Assembly (NCBI GenBank): GCA_020428405.1
Contig: JAGQMZ010000005.1
Coordinates: 1 to 36,014 of the forward strand
Length of the DNA: 36,014 nucleotides
Direction of reading: 5' to 3'
Source of the DNA: Candidatus Saccharimonadota bacterium
GTDB lineage: Bacteria; Patescibacteriota; Saccharimonadia; Saccharimonadales; JAGQNJ01
The first letter of the stretch is position 1, and every line of letters starts with the position of its first letter. Below the pieces are notes generated by a model that worked only from the letters and a program-made list of their open reading frames with translations, was not told where the DNA came from and ran no database searches. Position numbers and translations under genes: made by a program. This document shows, one piece after another, positions 1-7,443 of this stretch.

Positions 1-1922
1 TATGGGCTTCCAGCGTAATGTTTGGCAGATTTAGAATCAGCGGCAAAAACTAGAGCCACTCTTTCTTCTTCTACTGGTAAGCCGTCTGGGTGAATATTTG
101 TTTTATCATGTGTTTTGTTAACTTCATAAATTGCAAACTCACCGTGGCCAGCCTTGATGTTGGCATGGATTTTATCAAGTAAGCTTGGTAGTAAGCTTAA
201 GCGATAGTACTGCAAATCGGGGCTTAGAGCATTATTTAACTGATATGCTAACTTTTTATCTTGACCAACTTGTTCAAACAGTTTGCCATGGACAAAACTG
301 TAAGTTAGAACCTCATTAGCGCCTGCTGCTGAAAGAACCTCACGAATTGTCTGTTTGGTTTTTATTAGTTTATTGCTACTAGCAGGGTCAAGACCGCGTT
401 TTGGTAGTTCGATTGGCAACTTATCATAACCATGCAAACGCCCAACTTCTTCAACTATGTCCTCTTGAATTTCAATATCAGTACGCCAAAACGGTGCTTT
501 TATTCTTAATTCTTCGCCTGTGGATTCTACCGTGAACTCGACGTTTCTAAGAATGGTTGAAATATCTTTGCTATTCAAATCAGACCCAAGGCGCTCATTG
601 ATAAACTCTTTGGTAATTTTAATTGATTGATTGTGGTTTTTTGGTTTAGTTTCATCAGAAAGCTTACTTGCCGCTTGGCCATTAGCAAGCTTCTTAACCC
701 AAGCTACTGCATAAGCCATGATTAGTTTATTTTGCAGAGGGCTTTGGCCTTTATTAAAACGAGTGACTGCTTCTGTAAATACACCGTGCTCCATAGCAGT
801 TCGCCTAATAGAGTACATGTCAAAATTTGCACATTCTAGAATGATGTTTTGAGTATTGTCATCTACTTCTGTTTCTGCGCCACCCATTACTCCACCAAGG
901 CCAATTAGCTTGCCTTTGCTGGCTATGCAAATTGCATCTTGTCTTGGTTCTACTGTTTTACCATCAAGCAACAGTAACTTCTCGCCTTTCTTAGGCTTCC
1001 TGACCACAATATTGGCAGTTTTAGTGTTATCTAATGCCAGCAGTTTGTCATAGTCATAGGCATGCATAGGTTGAGCAGTTAGCATCATGACAAAGTTAGT
1101 TATATCAACAATATTATTGATTGGCTTTACGCCCACGCGGCGCAAAAAGCTCTGAATCATTATTGGTGACTTCATAATCTGAATATCGCTCATGGCAATT
1201 GCTGTAAATCTTGGCACTAGCTCTGGCAATTTATTATCAACGATAACTTCTAGTTTTTTATCACTAGTTTGTTTAAAAGCATCTAAAGCCTCTCTATACC
1301 ACTCAGGTGACTTAAACTCAATACCCTGAATACCGGCAATCTCGCGCGCCACACCAAGTTGGCCAAAGCAATCTGGCCGATGGGTGAACATCTTGTTCTC
1401 TACATCAATTATGTAATCGTCAAGTTTGTAAACTTCTAATATTGGTGTGCCGTTTTCACAAGGTTTATCAAGTATCAAAATGCCATCGTGGCTATCATTT
1501 ATGTCTAGCTCTTTACCACTTGCAATCATTCCGTTGCTCATTACTCCGCGGAGCTCCCTTACTTCTAGGGTAAACTTTTCACCGTCAAAAGTGCTTGGCA
1601 CAATTGCGCCTGGCGGAATCCATGCTATCGTAATGCCTTTACGTACATTTGGTGCGCCACAAACTACCTGTACCAAGCCGTCTTCATCGCGCTTAACATT
1701 CTTTACCTTGTTGCCGTCATCAATTTTACAAACACTTAGCTTGTCTGCATTTGGGTGCTTATCGCAACCTACAACTTTAGCAGTTACGATTCCCTCGTAG
1801 CGTTCGCCAATATTTATAACCTCGTCAACTTCACCTAGTTGAGCACCAATTTTAGTAACTAGCTCATCAATACCGAGCTTTAAATCAGTAAATTCTTGAA
1901 TCCAATTCAAACTAATTTTCAT
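1..1922 (-). CDS. pheT: Phenylalanine--tRNA ligase beta subunit, partial (3' end outside window)
   Basis: This is the large subunit of the alpha2beta2 PheRS, which charges tRNA-Phe in the cytoplasm. The minus-strand reading frame opens at ATG 1922 (MKISLNWIQEF) and stays open to the window edge, giving about 640 codons of a protein usually near 790. Visible parts are the N-terminal OB-fold tRNA-binding domain (about residues 40-150, with GIVTAKVVGCDKHPNADKL), the B3/4 editing region (MFTHRPDCFGQLGVAREI and VDITNFVMMLTAQPMHAYD), and the B5 and catalytic-like regions (VGRLHGYDKLPIELP). The C-terminal anticodon-binding domain is not in the window. The start overlaps the stop of the upstream hydrolase as ATGA, so translation is probably coupled. 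It is the last gene of a cluster that starts with pheS. The identification is firm. Confidence 0.97.
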   Translation of the reverse strand, partial: MKISLNWIQEFTDLKLGIDELVTKIGAQLGEVDEVINIGERYEGIVTAKVVGCDKHPNADKLSVCKIDDGNKVKNVKRDEDGLVQVVCGAPNVRKGITIAWIPPGAIVPSTFDGEKFTLEVRELRGVMSNGMIASGKELDINDSHDGILILDKPCENGTPILEVYKLDDYIIDVENKMFTHRPDCFGQLGVAREIAGIQGIEFKSPEWYREALDAFKQTSDKKLEVIVDNKLPELVPRFTAIAMSDIQIMKSPIMIQSFLRRVGVKPINNIVDITNFVMMLTAQPMHAYDYDKLLALDNTKTANIVVRKPKKGEKLLLLDGKTVEPRQDAICIASKGKLIGLGGVMGGAETEVDDNTQNIILECANFDMYSIRRTAMEHGVFTEAVTRFNKGQSPLQNKLIMAYAVAWVKKLANGQAASKLSDETKPKNHNQSIKITKEFINERLGSDLNSKDISTILRNVEFTVESTGEELRIKAPFWRTDIEIQEDIVEEVGRLHGYDKLPIELPKRGLDPASSNKLIKTKQTIREVLSAAGANEVLTYSFVHGKLFEQVGQDKKLAYQLNNALSPDLQYYRLSLLPSLLDKIHANIKAGHGEFAIYEVNKTHDKTNIHPDGLPVEEERVALVFAADSKSAKHYAGSP

Positions 1923-2620
1923 TTCAGCATCTCCCCAACCTTAGTTAGCAGCTTTTCTCTGTTTGCACCAGTAAAGTTATGATCGGATTCTATTGACTGA
2001 AACGAAATATTATCGCTATTTCGCAAGTCTTTATAAGCTGTCTCGCCAATAACTTCATCTTTTTTTGTTTGCACAATATCAATCATGTGATTTTTTGATA
2101 GTTTTAAAATTTCTTCCTGTGGATCAATATTTCTGATCTCGCTAAAAAATCCAATAGGTATGTGTGTTTTTGTCCCGTCTTTTCTATGAATAATCAATTC
2201 TTTATCATTTTTTATTACTCCTGGATATTCTTCAAAGTACTTCTCCATTTTGCTACCAAATAACTCAGCAGGTGCAAGGAATATTATTTTACCATTTGCA
2301 GCACTTACTTCTGCAGACGCAGTTATTGTACAGCCCATTGAATGTGCAATTATATGTATCTTAATATTTGGATTATTTTTAGAAACTTTATCAATGATTT
2401 TATTCAATTGCTCAATCTGGTCTTTATAACTACTTACATAGACCTCATTATTTTTAACTTCGTATAAATCAAACAATACAGAGCCCCATTCAGGTGGTAA
2501 ATACTTTTTTATATCTGTAAACATACCCCTGGAATCCCAACGAACTCCAAAACCGTGCACAAATATAACTATGTCTGATACGCCAGTTGGTATATTTTTC
2601 TTTACTACAGCGTCACCCAT
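1919..2620 (-). CDS. Alpha/beta hydrolase family protein
   Basis: This is a 233-aa soluble protein with the alpha/beta-hydrolase layout. An oxyanion-hole HG motif follows a beta strand (IVIFVHGFG, residues 17-25). The nucleophile elbow is AHSMG (Ser94), with Ala in place of the first Gly of GxSxG. A late His in SDHNF (His214) is the likely catalytic histidine. The substrate cannot be read from sequence; esterase, lipase or peptidase-like acyl hydrolase are all possible. It has ATGA overlaps on both sides: its start (ATG 2620) overlaps the PNPOx-like gene's stop, and its stop overlaps pheT's start. It is therefore embedded in the pheS-pheT transcript, although no direct link to tRNA charging is evident. 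The family assignment is good; the function is unknown. Confidence 0.8.
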   Translation of the reverse strand: MGDAVVKKNIPTGVSDIVIFVHGFGVRWDSRGMFTDIKKYLPPEWGSVLFDLYEVKNNEVYVSSYKDQIEQLNKIIDKVSKNNPNIKIHIIAHSMGCTITASAEVSAANGKIIFLAPAELFGSKMEKYFEEYPGVIKNDKELIIHRKDGTKTHIPIGFFSEIRNIDPQEEILKLSKNHMIDIVQTKKDEVIGETAYKDLRNSDNISFQSIESDHNFTGANREKLLTKVGEMLK

Positions 2621-3033
2621 CAGAAGTTACTCGTTTCGAAAATTTGTTCTTCTTTAGTGTAGTCTGTAAAGCGTAGCCATGTTGGGGTTATCATAAAATA
2701 AGTTTGACCTTCTTGGTTTGCATAGTTACCACTTTCTGGAACCTGCCTAATGTGCTCACTAACCAATGCCGGTTTGTCTTGCCCTGAAATTTCTTTGGCG
2801 ACTCCTTCTATCTGAGCTGTTTTCGGGCCCTTAACTCCCACAACTATAGCGACTTTTGAGTTGTGCAAAATGTTCTGGTATTTTCTTGTTTTTTTATTTG
2901 TTCCAAAAACAAGCTTACCGTCCTGAACAGAAAACCCAACTGTCGCGGCCTGCGGTTGGTTATCTAGCCCGATCGATGCAACAACGCATTCTTCATACTC
3001 ATTCAAAAATTTCTTAACGTTTTCTATGTTCAT
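2620..3033 (-). CDS. Pyridoxamine 5'-phosphate oxidase-like (FMN split-barrel) protein
   Basis: This 137-aa protein has the small PNPOx-like split-barrel pattern. It opens with a helix (VKKFLNEYE), then beta strands VVASIGLDNQPQAATVGF and KLVFGTNKKTRKYQNIL, then KVAIVVGV and a strand ending IEGVAKEI. Family members bind FMN, F420 or heme and often reduce small molecules; the substrate here is unknown. The start ATG 3033 overlaps the previous gene's stop (ATGA), with a GAGG upstream as a weak ribosome site. A second PNPOx-like domain occurs in this window as the C-terminal half of the protein at 32623-33519. Confidence 0.8.
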   Translation of the reverse strand: MNIENVKKFLNEYEECVVASIGLDNQPQAATVGFSVQDGKLVFGTNKKTRKYQNILHNSKVAIVVGVKGPKTAQIEGVAKEISGQDKPALVSEHIRQVPESGNYANQEGQTYFMITPTWLRFTDYTKEEQIFETSNF

Positions 3034-3344
3034 TTGAGCTGCCTCAATCTAGCCGCCACGGCGTAAGGTAAAAGATAGTTATCCATACCACTCTTTTTAT
3101 GAGCCATCGTTTTTTGTAATAACTGACTTTTAAATTGTTCTATTTCAGCTTTTTGGGCTTTATTTAGCTGTGATACCTCTCCTGCATATGCAATAATTTC
3201 TCCCGCGCGTGCAGATGCCTGATCGGCTAGGTCAAATTGTTTTTTTTCTATAGCCGAGTCATAGCGTGAAACCTCTGCGTAAATTGAGCCCATAATTGTA
3301 AATATGTCGGCATCCTCTAACACGGCAGTGTGGTAATTACTCAT
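3030..3344 (-). CDS. Small helical hypothetical protein in the phe operon
   Basis: Family not recognised. The 104-aa protein is predicted to be almost all helix, with Ala/Gln/Lys-rich segments (KKQFDLADQASARAGEIIAYAGEV and KAQKAEIEQFKSQLLQKT), no Cys and no membrane segment. The frame is open to a TTG at 3359. ATG 3344 is chosen because GAGG lies 6 nt before it and the overlap with the DUF5674 gene becomes a compact ATGAGTAA. Its stop overlaps the start of the PNPOx-like gene by 4 nt. A role in RNA or protein binding is possible but would be a guess. Confidence 0.7.
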   Translation of the reverse strand: MSNYHTAVLEDADIFTIMGSIYAEVSRYDSAIEKKQFDLADQASARAGEIIAYAGEVSQLNKAQKAEIEQFKSQLLQKTMAHKKSGMDNYLLPYAVAARLRQLK

Positions 3345-3678
3345 GGACAACCTCGTCAATAATATTTTTTATTTTAGAACGTAACTTGCCTGATTTAATT
3401 GTCATACCTGAATTATCTTGTTTCGGTTTTATGTTTATCATGGATTCAAACATAACAAAGTCGTTCGTCCCATACTTTGCTGGAATTAGGTTAATACCCC
3501 ATAAATCCGACTGTTTAGAACCCCTCTCTAGGAGCTTTTGCTCACCTTCAAAGTGCATTGGCATATCAATAATGACAATTTTATTTGCAACATCTACATC
3601 AGCCTTAACAATATTGCCATCCATTTTTTGTGCCATTTGTCCTAGTTCTTTGATTGATACTTTCTTTACTATTTTCAT
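3337..3678 (-). CDS. DUF5674 family protein
   Basis: The 113-aa protein matches the DUF5674 pattern as I know it. It starts with an N-terminal VKKVSIKELGQMAQKM, continues with a VKADVDVANKIVIIDMPMHFEG strand pair, has the core GSKQSDLWGINLIP, and then FESMINIKPKQDN. The family is a small single-domain group common in CPR bacteria and has no established function. Conserved acidic and Trp residues suggest a binding site but nothing more can be said. The start ATG 3678 overlaps the pheS stop (ATGA). The linkage to pheS is tight, so it shares the pheS promoter. Confidence 0.75.
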   Translation of the reverse strand: MKIVKKVSIKELGQMAQKMDGNIVKADVDVANKIVIIDMPMHFEGEQKLLERGSKQSDLWGINLIPAKYGTNDFVMFESMINIKPKQDNSGMTIKSGKLRSKIKNIIDEVVHE

Positions 3679-4661
3679 TTAAATTGCCTTAAAAAACTTA
3701 ACTTGCCAGATTCAAAATGCCGTACATCTTCTATGCCATGTTTAAGCATTACTAGCCTATCTATGCCAAATCCCCAAGCAAAACCGGTATATTTTTTGGG
3801 GTCTATTCCACCCTCCTTAAGAACATTTGGGTGAATCATACCGCAACCTAAAATCTCCATCCAGTCGCGTCCAGGACGTTTTATAGAGTATTCAAAACTT
3901 GGCTCAGTAAACGGAAAGTAAAAGGGTTGGGTTCTAACTTCTAGCTTCTCTTGAAAATATTCTTCTAAAAACGTCTTAAGTGTGGCAATTAAGTTTCCCG
4001 CGGTTACGCCATCGTCAACGTATATGCCCTCTAACTGGTAAAAGGTGTGCTCATGTGTTGCATCTAGGTCTTCGTTCCTGAAAACTCGGCCTGGAATAAC
4101 CATTTGAATGGGTGGTTTGCGTGATCGCAACACGCGGTTTTGCATAGTGCTGGTATGCGCCGGTGCAATTAAACCCTCTGTGGTAATAAAAGTGTCATAA
4201 TCATCGCGAGCCGGGTGGCCCTCAGCAAAGTTAAGCGCCCCAAACATATGGTAATCGTCATCGAGCTGGCGAGACTCTACAGCCTCAAAACCCATGCGCT
4301 CGAATATTCCTAAAATATCTTGTAGCTCTTTCATAAGTGGATGGATTGAGCCTTCATCTGCAGTAAGTAGCCTTGGTTTTTTATCTTCTTTGGTGTTTAC
4401 ATCAAAAGGGGCTGTTACATCAATTGTGTCTAACTCTTCTACCTTTTCTTGCTCGGCCTTAACTTTCTTTTCAAAATACGATTTTAGCTGGTTTAGTTCT
4501 TTACCAAACGCGGCGCGTTCTTTAGGCTCTAGCTTTGGAATCTCGGCTACTAGAGCCTTAAACTCTGCCGAGCGCAAAATAGTAGATTTGTCATTTAAAC
4601 CCTCAAACTTTTTATCAAGCTTGCTGGCAACATCCGCAATCTTCTTATTTTGATACGTCAT
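3675..4661 (-). CDS. pheS: Phenylalanine--tRNA ligase alpha subunit
   Basis: This is the catalytic subunit of PheRS. It is 328 aa, the usual bacterial length. An N-terminal coiled coil (about residues 1-75) precedes the class II core. Motif 1/2 signals are HPLMKELQDILGIFERMGFE, VLRSRKPPIQMVIPGRVFRNEDLDATHEHTFYQLEG (motif 2) and GFAWGFGIDRLVMLKHGI (motif 3). GDP-type substrate pocket residues are in PFYFPFTEPSFEY. It heads a six-gene run in which every junction overlaps, ending with pheT. A -35/-10 pair lies immediately upstream and leaves almost no 5' leader. Confidence 0.97.
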   Translation of the reverse strand: MTYQNKKIADVASKLDKKFEGLNDKSTILRSAEFKALVAEIPKLEPKERAAFGKELNQLKSYFEKKVKAEQEKVEELDTIDVTAPFDVNTKEDKKPRLLTADEGSIHPLMKELQDILGIFERMGFEAVESRQLDDDYHMFGALNFAEGHPARDDYDTFITTEGLIAPAHTSTMQNRVLRSRKPPIQMVIPGRVFRNEDLDATHEHTFYQLEGIYVDDGVTAGNLIATLKTFLEEYFQEKLEVRTQPFYFPFTEPSFEYSIKRPGRDWMEILGCGMIHPNVLKEGGIDPKKYTGFAWGFGIDRLVMLKHGIEDVRHFESGKLSFLRQFK

Positions 4662-4669
4662 TCTTATCT

Positions 4670-4698
4670 ATTATAAGGCAAGGACTAATCTTTTGTAA
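4670..4698 (-). promoter_or_regulatory. pheS operon promoter, leaderless type
   Basis: Read on the minus strand, TTACAA (4698-4693), a 17-nt spacer and TATAAT (4675-4670) lie 8 nt before the pheS ATG at 4661. Transcription would begin 1-2 nt before the start codon. There is no Shine-Dalgarno. No attenuator or T-box structure fits in the gap. Confidence 0.65.
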
Positions 4699-4738
4699 CC
4701 CAGTGCTAGTTGCTATCATGAAAGTGTTTTTAAATCTT

Positions 4739-5188
4739 CTACAGTTGCCCGGTTTGTCTTAGCTCTTCAGCTAGATAATTAACATACATAACTTTTATTA
4801 TTGTTATTCCTAGCTGGTGCAGTCTGTGTGATGGATCAGATTCAACGACGTCGTCCAGGCTATCTGAGATATATGATGAAGGCGCAGATATTAAACCATC
4901 ATTCATCCATAAGTTGTAGGTTAAATCTCCTCCTGGATCAAGACTCAGAGTAACTGGTTGGGCTTTTTCTTCTCTACCTTCTGGTTGCTTTAGATAAATA
5001 TGAGCCTTATCTTCTGGTGCCCAGCCTTCTGTTTGAAGGCCATGTAACATTCCAGCAAACCTATTCATTGAATATCTTCTGTCTGGATCTACCAAAGCAT
5101 CAATGTCTTCTCTTTTCAGTTCTAAAGTCAAAATATTTCCTGAACCTAATCTTGAGTCCACGAGTGCACCTTCACGCATGATATCCAT
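4739..5188 (-). CDS. Hypothetical protein, 149 aa
   Basis: Family not recognised. It is a soluble acidic protein with no signal peptide and no Cys. Notable stretches are LTLELKREDIDALVDPDRRYSMNRFAGMLHGLQTEGW and YISDSLDDVVESDPSHRLHQLGI, suggesting an alpha/beta fold. The frame extends to a TTG at 5206. ATG 5188 is preferred because a TTGATG/16 nt/TACATT promoter-like pair ends 6 nt before it, matching the leaderless arrangement of other first genes here. It lies 70 bp downstream of pyrD on the same strand but probably has its own promoter. The next gene downstream is pheS. Confidence 0.6.
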   Translation of the reverse strand: MDIMREGALVDSRLGSGNILTLELKREDIDALVDPDRRYSMNRFAGMLHGLQTEGWAPEDKAHIYLKQPEGREEKAQPVTLSLDPGGDLTYNLWMNDGLISAPSSYISDSLDDVVESDPSHRLHQLGITIIKVMYVNYLAEELRQTGQL

Positions 5189-5227
5189 AGTAATAATGTA
5201 ATTCAATAGAACATATCATCAAAGCAC

Positions 5228-5247
5228 AAGCAAAAAGCAGGCATACT
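5228..5247 (+). repeat. Copy of the divergent-promoter sequence found at 7417-7436
   Basis: This 20-nt stretch is identical at 18 of 20 positions to 7417-7436, which carries the -10 region of the glycoside hydrolase promoter. Here the same sequence sits between pyrD and the 149-aa gene, and no plus-strand start codon follows it. The two copies bracket pyrC-pyrD exactly. Confidence 0.6.
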
Positions 5248-5258
5248 TTGTGACATAT

Positions 5259-6206
5259 TTAGAGCTCAGCTAGATCAGACAACAGCCTATCAGTGTCTTC
5301 TTGCCAACCACTCTTGGATTCGTAAAAGAATGTCGTACCTGCACCAGCAACAGCACCAGAACCTAATGCAACTTTTAACTCCACAGCATTAACAATTCCA
5401 CTTGATCGAACAACATCTATGCCCGTGTTATTAAGCGCTTCAACCATTCTTGTTAATTCTCTTTGCGCTGGACCAGCCATGTATGGACCACTTTTCCCGC
5501 CTACACCACCTGGAACTTCTAGGAGTGGTTTGCCCGCACCATCTACTGCTTTATACCCGGGCCAAGTGTTAGGGGTAAAGACAGCAGCTACTGTTCCACT
5601 TTTTATTATTGATTGTGCGACAGACTCAGTCTGTTCAATAGTTTCAAGTGGAGAGGTTCTCAAAAACACAGGGGAATGTTGAGTTAATCCCACATGCCCA
5701 AGTTCTGCTAAAATCATCAAAAGTGACGTTGGATCTCTAGATAATAGCTCGTGCCTCCCACCATCCTCAGTAATAACATTGGGGCAACCAGCGTTAACAA
5801 GCACGGCATCTGCCCCGGCAGCTTGTGCTCGAACAACAAGCTCTCTGGTTTCAATAACCGTTGTGGGCATTGATTGCACAGGCGCCACGTTAACAACTAA
5901 TTTTTTATTGTGAGCATGAGCAATCGCTGCCATTTCTGGAATTTCGGCTTCAACTACATCCATTCCTTTATTTGGCATACCCAGGCTATTATATGTAGCT
6001 TCTTCTGTTTGATCATGCCAATAAACAATCTCTCCATTTGGGCTATTGCCAACTCTAGGCTCTAACGTATAAGAACCAGCCTCTATCCAACCAACACCGG
6101 TATGAGCCATAAGTTCTACATCTTCAACGGTTTTAACAACTCCACCCGCATTGCCCCAAGGCGACTCGATTCCTTCTAGGTGACCAATTCTTCCTTCAAA
6201 CGCCAT
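5259..6206 (-). CDS. pyrD: Dihydroorotate dehydrogenase-like protein
   Basis: This 315-aa TIM barrel is of the PyrD class 1 type. It is an FMN enzyme oxidising dihydroorotate to orotate in pyrimidine synthesis. Signals in order are GNAGGVVKTVEDVELM (N-terminal strand), EAGSYTLEPRVGNSPNGEIVYWHD and TYNSLGMPNKGMDVV (the orotate-side loop), then VNAGCPN. The last corresponds to the family's NxSCPN segment and has Cys as the likely catalytic base. GGVGGKSGPYMAGPA and VRSSGIVNAVELKVALGSGAVAGAGT fit the FMN phosphate site. There is no membrane anchor, so it is cytosolic class 1 rather than class 2. It lies 19 nt after pyrC with an AAGG ribosome site. Several motif positions are unusual (NAGCPN for NLSCPN), so substrate specificity should be held loosely. 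Confidence 0.82.
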   Translation of the reverse strand: MAFEGRIGHLEGIESPWGNAGGVVKTVEDVELMAHTGVGWIEAGSYTLEPRVGNSPNGEIVYWHDQTEEATYNSLGMPNKGMDVVEAEIPEMAAIAHAHNKKLVVNVAPVQSMPTTVIETRELVVRAQAAGADAVLVNAGCPNVITEDGGRHELLSRDPTSLLMILAELGHVGLTQHSPVFLRTSPLETIEQTESVAQSIIKSGTVAAVFTPNTWPGYKAVDGAGKPLLEVPGGVGGKSGPYMAGPAQRELTRMVEALNNTGIDVVRSSGIVNAVELKVALGSGAVAGAGTTFFYESKSGWQEDTDRLLSDLAEL

Positions 6207-6225
6207 TAATTTACCTTTCGTTTAT

Positions 6226-7359
6226 CTAAATAATTGAACCGTTTCTAACAACAGAGCTATTTCTATCAGCTAACAGCCCTTGGTTAATAACAGTCTTTTC
6301 TCCAACTTTCATACCTATAACCTTTCCAACTGCTAGTTTACCCTGGAACGGCGTCCAACGAGACCCAGACACTACACCTTCATCACCTATTCTGTATTCA
6401 TGACTTAAATCCCAATCAACAGAGGTCCTATCCGAAAGATTCACACCAATAATTCTTGCTGGCGCGGTACTTGTTACTTCAACTAATCGTTCCATTGATA
6501 TACGGCCAAGTTTAGCTTGGTAAAACAACATAGGCAATGCAAACTCAATGTTAGTAACACCAAAACAAGAAGCCCCATCCTCTTCACAAGTAGGGTTTTC
6601 ACTTTCAACTTTCTGTTTGGCATTTAATGAGTGTGGAGCATGATCAGTTTCAACAATATCTATGTCCCCGTTTACCAACATGTCAAACAATTCTTCGGCG
6701 TCGCCCTGCTCGGTTAATGGTGGTTGCATTCTGGCAAACCAACCTTCTGTTCTTGTGTCAAAAGAAGATTTAAACAGGTGGTGTGGGGTAACACCTTTGG
6801 TGACGGTTAAACCGTACTGTCTTTCCATAGACTGAATTCTTCTTACCGTTTCTGGGCTATTTACATGACAAAAATGAAGCGGTTGTTTTGTGTCCACGGC
6901 CACCATTCCAATTATGCCTTCAATGTCTTCACCTGCATGGGCCATGACTAGCTTTGTGGGATCAGTAACGTGAATTTGCTCAGTTCCTTCTCTAAAATCT
7001 TCGGGGCCTAATTCTATGTCATTGTCCTGTGTCTTTGTGTAATATTGCTTGAATGCCGTAACTAGCGGTACCATTTTTGGTATCTCGGTAAGATTATCTG
7101 CTTCAGGCTGCATTCCTCCAATAACCCCTGTCGGTATATATGAATCTCTTTCAATTATTTCATATTTTTCTTCAACACGTTCTGCTGTCCAGGTTTCATG
7201 TTTAGGTGTGTTTGGCATATCGTTTGCTATTACATAGCCTCCAATTGCCGCCGCTTGTGTGCCGGACTGAAAATCTTCAGCATTATTATGTTCACTAGGA
7301 GCTCTAAAATGATCATGTAAATCAACTGCCCCTGGATGCCTAAATAATGTTTCGCTCAT
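6226..7359 (-). CDS. pyrC: Dihydroorotase-like amidohydrolase
   Basis: This 377-aa amidohydrolase resembles dihydroorotase, which interconverts carbamoyl aspartate and dihydroorotate. Metal-site signals are DLHDHFR (His15 and His17), NDMPNT, AFKQYYT (a likely carboxylated Lys), MAHAGED, HFCHVNSPET and the catalytic-Asp segment ETDHAPH. The C-terminus has the small beta-sandwich typical of the family (GDEGVVSGSRWTPFQGK). The start ATG 7359 has a strong Shine-Dalgarno (AGGAGGG, 4 nt away) and a leader of about 20 nt, unlike most first genes here. The pairing with pyrD supports the pyrimidine role. Allantoinase or hydantoinase activity is the alternative. No carAB, pyrB, pyrE or pyrF is visible in the window. 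Confidence 0.85.
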   Translation of the reverse strand: MSETLFRHPGAVDLHDHFRAPSEHNNAEDFQSGTQAAAIGGYVIANDMPNTPKHETWTAERVEEKYEIIERDSYIPTGVIGGMQPEADNLTEIPKMVPLVTAFKQYYTKTQDNDIELGPEDFREGTEQIHVTDPTKLVMAHAGEDIEGIIGMVAVDTKQPLHFCHVNSPETVRRIQSMERQYGLTVTKGVTPHHLFKSSFDTRTEGWFARMQPPLTEQGDAEELFDMLVNGDIDIVETDHAPHSLNAKQKVESENPTCEEDGASCFGVTNIEFALPMLFYQAKLGRISMERLVEVTSTAPARIIGVNLSDRTSVDWDLSHEYRIGDEGVVSGSRWTPFQGKLAVGKVIGMKVGEKTVINQGLLADRNSSVVRNGSII

Positions 7360-7383
7360 AAATCCCTCCTTATCAATTTTTTT

Positions 7384-7436
7384 ACTATATTTAAACTACC
7401 GATTAAATACAACCATAAGCAAAAAGTAGGTATACT
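7384..7436. promoter_or_regulatory. Divergent promoters of pyrCD (minus) and the glycoside hydrolase (plus)
   Basis: On the minus strand, TTGTAT (7412-7407), 17 nt, TATAGT (7389-7384) gives pyrC a leader that includes its Shine-Dalgarno. On the plus strand, a weak TACAAC (7408-7413), 17 nt, TATACT (7431-7436) ends 7 nt before the ATG at 7444, predicting a leaderless transcript. The two -35 hexamers occupy nearly the same bases, so the promoters should compete. Confidence 0.6.
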
Positions 7437-7443
7437 ATTTGTA

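Noticed and set aside
4294-4653. Plus-strand open frame over pheS
   Set aside because: Antisense shadow of a certain gene with Ser/Leu-rich composition and no ribosome site.
4662-4738. T-box or attenuator upstream of pheS
   Set aside because: The promoter lies directly at the start codon and leaves no leader for such a structure.
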